Assembly (NCBI GenBank): GCA_002633005.1
Contig: NMRA01000334.1
Location: forward strand, 306,300-370,299
From: Phoronis australis
Lineage: Eukaryota > Phoronida > Phoronidae
DNA length: 64,000 nt
Direction: 5' to 3'
In this document: positions 57,690 to 64,000 of the stretch, piece by piece
Numbering within the stretch: position 1 is the stretch's first letter
How the letters are laid out: each line of letters opens with the position of its first letter
Translations under genes and position numbers: made by a program
The notes under the pieces: generated by a model
The model's database searches: none
The model's input: the letters and a program-made list of their open reading frames with translations, nothing else
Told to the model about the DNA's origin: nothing

Positions 57690-59120
57690 GAAAGAGCACT
57701 TCTTCCATGTTCACACAGTGAAGTGAAAATTCTATAACATGTTACTTTGGGCCGAGTAAACTCATTTCAAAAATTCAATGTCATAGCAAGGCTTTTGTCA
57801 TCAAAGGAATTGAAAATCAGCAGCCAGTGATCAATCAGCCAGTCTTGGGAACGGAAATAATTGATGCGTTTGTGTTGTAATGCTATTTGAATTAGGGTGA
57901 ACAAAATGCGTTTAAGTAGGAGGGCAATGTTCCTCTATTAATCATTTCCAAGAGAAGAAAATAGTTAGTAGACGAGATGGCCTTTTTATTTTCTTTCCTT
58001 TGCTACAAACCATGTTCTTGTATCAAAAACGTTTTTCTCCTCAGGGTATTTGCTTATCCAAAGCAATACCATGTATTTATACATTGCTTGAAATTGACGA
58101 AAAACAATTGAAATTCCCCTGACGGTCATTCCTGGAACTATACCACCACGACAAGCATTTTTCATAAGCCTGCAGTGGCACAGTAACCATCTCTCATAAG
58201 CTTAGAAACCGTTTTTAATCTGAGTAAGAAACCAAGTAAGATCGGTCATAACGGTATAGTCTCTAAGCCAAAAGTTGATATTTTGACAAGCGCTAGCATT
58301 AGAGGTCAAAAAACGCATTTCCGAGACCATCCGCCGATGTAATCGATTTTGTGAAGTTCTTAGCGTTGTCGAAAGCTATACATTCTGACTGTATTTGTGG
58401 AAATCCCCAATTTTTACTGTTGTCTACCAGACCATTCATTGCAATCAAAGATGGTAATCACTTCGTGAGCAAAATACGCTTAAAGTGCTTCGCTATTTAT
58501 CGAGTGGGATTTACCTCCACCAGCAGAAAGCGGCTTCAACTGCGGGGCTTGCCAGCTCGGTGCCACGCTGATATTGATCTCAGAAAGTGACTATCCTCGT
58601 CAATAATGTCCCTTTGACTACGTGGGAGAACCGGAATGCATATAGAGCGCATGCATTTTGCATGAACATGGAATTACGTCAATTACTAACAGTTGCCACG
58701 AAATACGCTTGTAAGCGAAAGGTCTGTGACCACGGCTCGCGCTTTTGTGGCGCGTGCATCCATGCCAAAAATGGGGTGGGCCAAGTATGATGGCAAATTT
58801 GTAAGTAAGTACATTTAGGACGCGATTGACACATGGTATCCATGTTTTGGGTAATAGTAAATTACAGTGTCCCACATTTTGAAAACCCCTTTCTCTACTG
58901 AATAAATGAAAGTAAAGTTCAGAATTTTGGCTTCTACTTTGAAAAAAAAAATATACAAGGACACATCATTACGCACACACGCGCACGCCTAATCCTACAG
59001 GAACCCAAATTTTCGGGATTTAGAGTGCATTTGAATTCTTGTGTCCTCTCTGATACCGCAACAGTAGTGAATTTTTAGTGAATCTGAGGAGAAATGTCGG
59101 ATTCGCAATTTTTGGTGATC
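57690..59120. other. intergenic, nothing recognised
   Basis: Open frames up to 85 codons overlap on both strands at 58,590-58,875 without any domain. No repeats were noticed. Confidence 0.45.
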
Positions 59121-59124
59121 TTAA

Positions 59125-60754
59125 AGGAGAATGCCACCCGATTTAATAAGTCTTTTCTACAGTCTTAATCGGTCTATATCCAAATCGCCTCTTGTACGGT
59201 CGACCTCACCTTGCCGAGAGGTGTCGCGTTAACCTGCGAGGAAGGTGAGAAACGGCGCAGCGACGTCAGTGGTTCGTCTGCAGAGTGAATGCCGCTATAT
59301 TGCGGTGCATCGTTCCCGCTTGTCCGAACTATGAAGCTGCAAAGAAAGCTGGTATATCGTTTTTTCGACTTCCTCGTGAGCCAGAAATGCTTAGAAAGTG
59401 GCTCGCGGTTGTGAAGAATGAAAGGTACGCTGTTAATAGCAAGAATGAGGCCGTGAAACATCTCCGTGTTTGTGGCCGGCATTTCGTCGACACTGATTTC
59501 TCTAACGAATTCCGGCTTTCCAAAGAACTATCCATACGTTCCGTTGCCTGTGGGTTCACGGCGCCTCTCTTGTACATGTATTTCTTGATCAGTGTATTCT
59601 GCTTTGAACTGATAGCCTGTGAAACCTCACGATCCGATCCGTGAAGCCTTGGTCCGATGAGTTCTTGACTAAGTCGGGATTGGCGCCGGGCGAGTTGCCA
59701 TGTAGACGTGTATTAATTATTCTGCGTTCTGTTTCAAAATGAATTATTCTCACCCTAACCAATGCTTATATAAAGCTGAGACAAAGTCTGTCTCATTAGA
59801 TACAATTTGTAATGCCTTTGCAGTATTTGTGAGTGCAAATGTTGTGAAGCCAGTAATGAATAAACCACTGCGTTACCGGATTTTGATGCCGGCAATAAAG
59901 GTACCTGTAAGTAACCGGGCACCGAGGCCGTTTGAGCGCATGATAATTCAGTGTTGCTGACAGAACGCTGTTGTGAAACAATTACTCGATTTTATATGCT
60001 ATGGTCACATGTAAGTTGAATCTTTATTTAGAAATACAAATACATTATTCAAATCATTGATACTGTACAACTTTTTCCCTGACGGTCTGTGGAAGGGGAA
60101 CCCGACTTCGCCGCCCCCGACAAGTAAGTAGATTTTCAGTTTCGTGGTTAATTCACATAAATAACTACGTGCATATTATTTCTTTGTCTCACTATTACAG
60201 TCTTTTCGTGACTGGAGGTTTAGTTTCCAAGCTGGTATATGTTCGTGCCAGTCCCGGCGGCCGCGACGGGCCTGATCGGGTTCCGAGCCACTGGCCGGAA
60301 TAACAAGCGTTTTGTTTGTTTAGAAATCAAAAAATCACGAGTCTAATCAACGCAGATCTAAGTTTTTCTGTCTGTATTTCACGGAAGAATACTTCGAATA
60401 CTTCCCCAAACTCCTGCAACGGACTTTGTAGGCTACGGTGTCTCCAAATACCAATAAATCCGTAACAGCGAAATAAAACAACACGTTTTTATAAGAGGTC
60501 GGTGTATTTTTAAGGGTTTTACATCGAGGTCTGATGATTTATTGGTGTTAAACGATGAATTCAAGCAATAAGCTGACACCAGTAACCGGTGTTGTGAACT
60601 GCTGAACAGACTGGGTGTGAAACCAAGGACAGCACTTGATAATTTCAACACCTCCGTTTTCCGTCAGGTGTCCGGTAATGCAACCGAACTATGGAGTAGA
60701 ACTGCTCCATCTAAATTGATACAAAATAGGTTGTTTTTTGGGTGGCATTCTCCT
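59125..60754 (+). mobile_element. Kolobok-like DNA transposon with TTAA duplications and a THAP exon
   Basis: The ends are AGGAGAATGCCACCC and GGGTGGCATTCTCCT, perfect 15-bp inverted repeats, flanked by TTAA on both sides (59,121-59,124 and 60,755-60,758). TTAA targets plus a THAP DNA-binding domain in the transposase are the hallmarks of the Kolobok superfamily; piggyBac also uses TTAA but has no THAP domain, and P elements have THAP but make 8-bp duplications. At 1,630 bp, with no catalytic domain visible, it is a deletion derivative that could move only with help from a full-length relative. Confidence 0.85.
59285..59644 (+). pseudogene. THAP zinc-finger exon of the Kolobok-like transposase
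   Basis: The frame shows a C2CH THAP finger: Cys pair in CIVPAC (59,306 and 59,321), FFRLP, a conserved Trp in LRKWLA, then CGRH with Cys at 59,471 and His at 59,480. THAP domains bind specific DNA and, in transposases, recognise the element ends. No ATG lies upstream in this frame before a stop (TGA at 59,246-59,248), and the frame opens on GTG. The nearby ATG at 59,289 is in another frame (MPLYC), which itself looks like a THAP start, so a frameshift just after the start is likely. The frame ends at 59,644 without a catalytic domain. Confidence 0.8.
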
Positions 60755-60758
60755 TTAA

Positions 60759-63590
60759 TTCGTTTGCGGTAGATATAGCAAGGCGAAAAGACATGACTTC
60801 GTTGAGAAACCCCATCGAACGTGATTTCTGAAAGTTATACCTTTTCCATGTGTGTTAAAGTAAGCTGTAGACAAGGGCTATTGCTGACCCCAACCAATGG
60901 TGGTGCAGAGATCAGCAACCCGAGCTGTGTTTTATGCCCTAACATTTAACAGCGGGACTTTGGCAGAGAAGCGCAGAAAAAATGCGTCAGTTTGATCTAC
61001 AACATAAAGAAACGATAGAACGCTCCGCTACGAAGCCATTGTTAGAAAAAAGTGTGCCCCTCACTCGAACCAATTTCTGTCACGTAAGATGCGATGTCTG
61101 CACGAGACTTGCAGGCTGTCGAGATGTAATGAAAAGAAACGTTAGAGCAACGAGCACGTCTATAATTTGCGTGCAAAAGATACACGTGGATATATCTATA
61201 TTATGTGGCCGTAATAAACTCGCCAATATCGATATTGTGTGGCTAAATATTTCAACTGTCTCTAAAGCATCTAATTTTACAAACAATGATTCATTACGGA
61301 ATGTGTCGCGAACCACCAACAATTAAAGAACACCGTGATGTCCCCTCGCGTCATTCATCAAAGCACAGAATGTCTCAACGGAATTAATGGGGGCTAATGC
61401 ATCTCTTTGCGGATATCGGCGTTCATTAACAGCTTGCAAATGCACAATTGAATTCAGACAGAAGTAATCCTGTTTGCCCAGCAACTCTTGGCGGTTCCTA
61501 TTTAATTGCCAGGGCTCTCCAGCTGGATAAACTTTTACAAAAATCATTAACAATCGATGCGTAAGTGCATACATGTACAGCGACGACGAATCCGCTCTCC
61601 GGAGGTCCGACTGCGATAACACTGGACGAGCTGGCTCGAGACTGCCTTTCGCACACGCAAGAAACCACGGTCATTCGTCAGCTTCCGTATTACGTTATCC
61701 CTGTTGGAACACCACGGGTATTTTCATAGTCTCAAGGTTCTTGTTGGAGATGAACGTTATTTGCGCATGTGCGAATTTTATTCAGAATAATTTTCACCAA
61801 CCGAAAGTTGTAACTAAGACCTTTGGTAAATTAATGCCTGTGTTTGAATTTGTATTTTGAAGTTAATAAAATCTGAATTTCCGCACCATTCAACTTCCAT
61901 GGTCCTTTAATTATACACAATTTCATAAATTTTAAGGCTAAAATTATTCTGAATTGATTAGGTTTGAATAAATTTCTGTATATTTTTGAAAAAATGTACA
62001 TTTGTCTTTGTAATAAAACGGTATCATTTGGAATAAATTGTTACAAAATTGATTTGTCTTTATAACAAAATGAAGCGAGAAGAACACTTTAAATCCTCGT
62101 GACATACGATGTTATGGCACACACTGGCACGAAATTCTAGCAATGACATAGCACGCACTCACGCACCGACCAAGGACAATTCACTGTCATTCTTGAGGAG
62201 TTTAATCATTGGCCCGATGATTTATGTGCCAATGCACGTCACTTCAGCGTGCAAGTGTAAGGGTGGCTTAAGAGCTGTGAAATACGATGCAGTGACATCA
62301 AGCGGTGGCTATCAAAATCTCCGTTGTAACATAAGAGCAACTGCAGTGATGCGAATCAGCGATAATGAGGTTTACGCGAGAATTGCCGCACCCCACCCAA
62401 CCCCCGGCCCTTGCAGCACCCTTGGTTTGCCCAACCAATGACACTACTGGCCGTCTTATTTGATGGAATCAGTAGATACGGGCGGACCCTTATGGACTTG
62501 TGTATGACAGTATTTCGTTTAAAAAAATTCTTATATGCTATGCACTCATCAGGTCCATTATATTTTTAAACTAAAGCCTGTTAAGAAGCAAACTGACGCG
62601 GCTACAAGATGATTGGTGTCAAGAGGCCGTTTACGCAGACACATGTCTCTTTAATGTCCATGCTCACGAAAGGGATAAATGTGAGTCAATTCCCAACATA
62701 AATAGGAGTAGTCAGATAAAAACGGTTAGACGAATCACGAACAAATCTTTGAGTCTCTTAATTTCCGTTTTGTAGCAGTAGCATTTGCGACTTTGAAATA
62801 GAGCTCATGTGACGTGACAAAGCTTTGTCTTCAATCTATTCAACTCCAGATACAGAAAACCTCCAAAGCACGCGACAAGAGACAAAATCGTTGGTTATAG
62901 TTTATCATCAACAAAGCATGGCTTAATTGAGACTTAGAACGTTGCATTTCACACAACAGAGATCAAAATTGATTTTACGTTACGAATACAGTTTAAATGG
63001 CGACCGAAGCTTTGACACAACTCAGTATTTCAGTCACTCGTATTTATCAAATGCACAATTAAATTATTTCCCCTTTAATACCAATGCACTTCGGTGTCAA
63101 AATTATCATGTTCTGGCGTGAAAGAAGACCTTCTGTGCGAACATTTTACTCTTCCAAAGCATTACGTCACCCTCTGCTTGATTATCATTGGTGGATGTGC
63201 TTCACTTGTTCATTAATTCACGGTGCCTGATAGCAACGTTCCAGCGTCCAGCGCGCAGTCGGATCCCTACACGCAGAAAATATGCTCAGGTTCTTGCCTT
63301 ACTTCCTTATTGGAAAGTCGTGTGAGTTGATACTCAGACAGGGAGATGATAAATGTTTTGCCGTTACCCGAGGGGACATTAACATAGAATTAAAAGTATA
63401 AAAGAATTATTGTGATGAAGAAACTAATCTGTGGCCTTGTAATTACTTAGTACAAATTGTTGGGGGTACCAGACTTCGTTGCTAAGTTACTCGACGTCAT
63501 CTCTACGGCCAATGATGAGCTCTAATAGCCGTGTAGTTTCTATTGAGCGCCAAAGAGTTCTTAAACGAGTACTTTGTGCACGTAGAAATG
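60759..63590. other. intergenic, no gene supported
   Basis: Open frames up to 114 codons (60,982-61,326; 62,109-62,441) show no domain or codon pattern. The segment 61,640-61,780 is the second copy of the dispersed repeat at 54,130. Otherwise it is AT-rich DNA. Confidence 0.4.
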
Positions 63591-63596
63591 TCCTTA

Positions 63597-64000
63597 ATCA
63601 ACGCGTACTTTCAGTTCTTAAACGACCACCGTTCTGCTCTTATTCAGCGTGCACTTTTTCTAAGTCAACGCGTAGCTTTACTTAATAAACGCGTAATTTT
63701 AGTAGTCAGTTCACACTGTCCAATCCTGTCCGTGCTCTCAAATCTCAAAATGGCGGAAGACAGTCTACATGGGTGCAAGGAAACTCTTGAACAATGTCAG
63801 AGATTTTCATCAAGTGCTCACGTAAATGGCGATTTTGAGATTTGATAGCAAGGACATGATTGGACTGTGTGAACTAACTAAAAATACGCGTTGATTAAGT
63901 AAAACTACGCGTTGGTTAAACGTGCGCGTTGAATAAGAGCGAAACGATTATCGTTTAAAAACTAAAACTACGCGATGAATTAACAAAACTAGGCGTTGAT
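63597..64000. mobile_element. inverted-repeat element built of ACGCGT-bearing subrepeats (cut by window end)
   Basis: The left arm (about 63,597-63,755) and right arm (63,828-64,000 and beyond) are reverse complements at about 80% identity around a spacer of about 72 bases. Inner arm parts share GTTCACAC, GTCCAATC and CAAATCTCAAAAT. Outer parts are short tandem subrepeats of about 20 bases carrying AACGCGTA and T-rich sequence. A 100-codon frame here is a reading of the repeat. It looks like a fold-back or MITE-type element; the true right end is outside the window. Confidence 0.75.

Noticed and set aside
59125-60754. P-element (8-bp duplication) or piggyBac identity for the THAP-bearing transposon
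   Set aside because: TTAA on both sides argues against P elements, and a THAP exon argues against piggyBac. Kolobok fits both.

Overview
This is a window of animal (metazoan) nuclear DNA, probably from a marine invertebrate. Genes are split by GT-AG introns, intergenic DNA is AT-rich and full of decayed transposons, and short words such as TACATGTA and TAGGCCTA recur. I cannot name the species. Single Ns at 31,999, 37,316 and 46,260 and a poly-G start at base 1 suggest a draft assembly.

Two complete host genes can be read exon by exon. TMEM209 (nuclear envelope protein) runs on the + strand in 15 coding exons from 3,525 to 16,828, giving 543 aa. PDHB (mitochondrial pyruvate dehydrogenase E1 beta) runs on the - strand in 9 coding exons from 26,992 down to 19,562, giving 359 aa. 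They converge, with about 2.7 kb between their stop codons. All exon junctions were checked for phase and join in frame.

The region from about 27 to 46 kb is transposon-dominated. It holds a 156-bp inverted-repeat MITE (three copies), a fold-back element with arms near 390 bp, hAT-like MITEs with CAGNGGCGGAT ends, tRNA-derived SINE-like heads and two Ty3/Gypsy retrotransposon copies. The + Gypsy copy (38.4-40.9 kb) is 5'-truncated. The - copy (42,300-45,624) has both LTRs and a perfect 5-bp target duplication but has lost parts of protease/RT and the integrase core. From 40.9 to 46.3 kb the insertions look nested four deep.

The region from 46.3 to 64 kb has no host gene I can support. It holds two Kolobok-like DNA transposon derivatives, one with TTAA target duplications and a THAP zinc-finger exon and one with a decayed THAP exon. 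It also has simple repeats, a G-quadruplex candidate and an inverted repeat that runs off the end.

The most unusual pattern is inside the two host genes. Tandem or local duplications repeatedly copy an exon end together with its splice donor: TMEM209 exons 2, 4, 6 and 7, and PDHB exon 8. The introns therefore carry pseudo-exons and spare donor sites.
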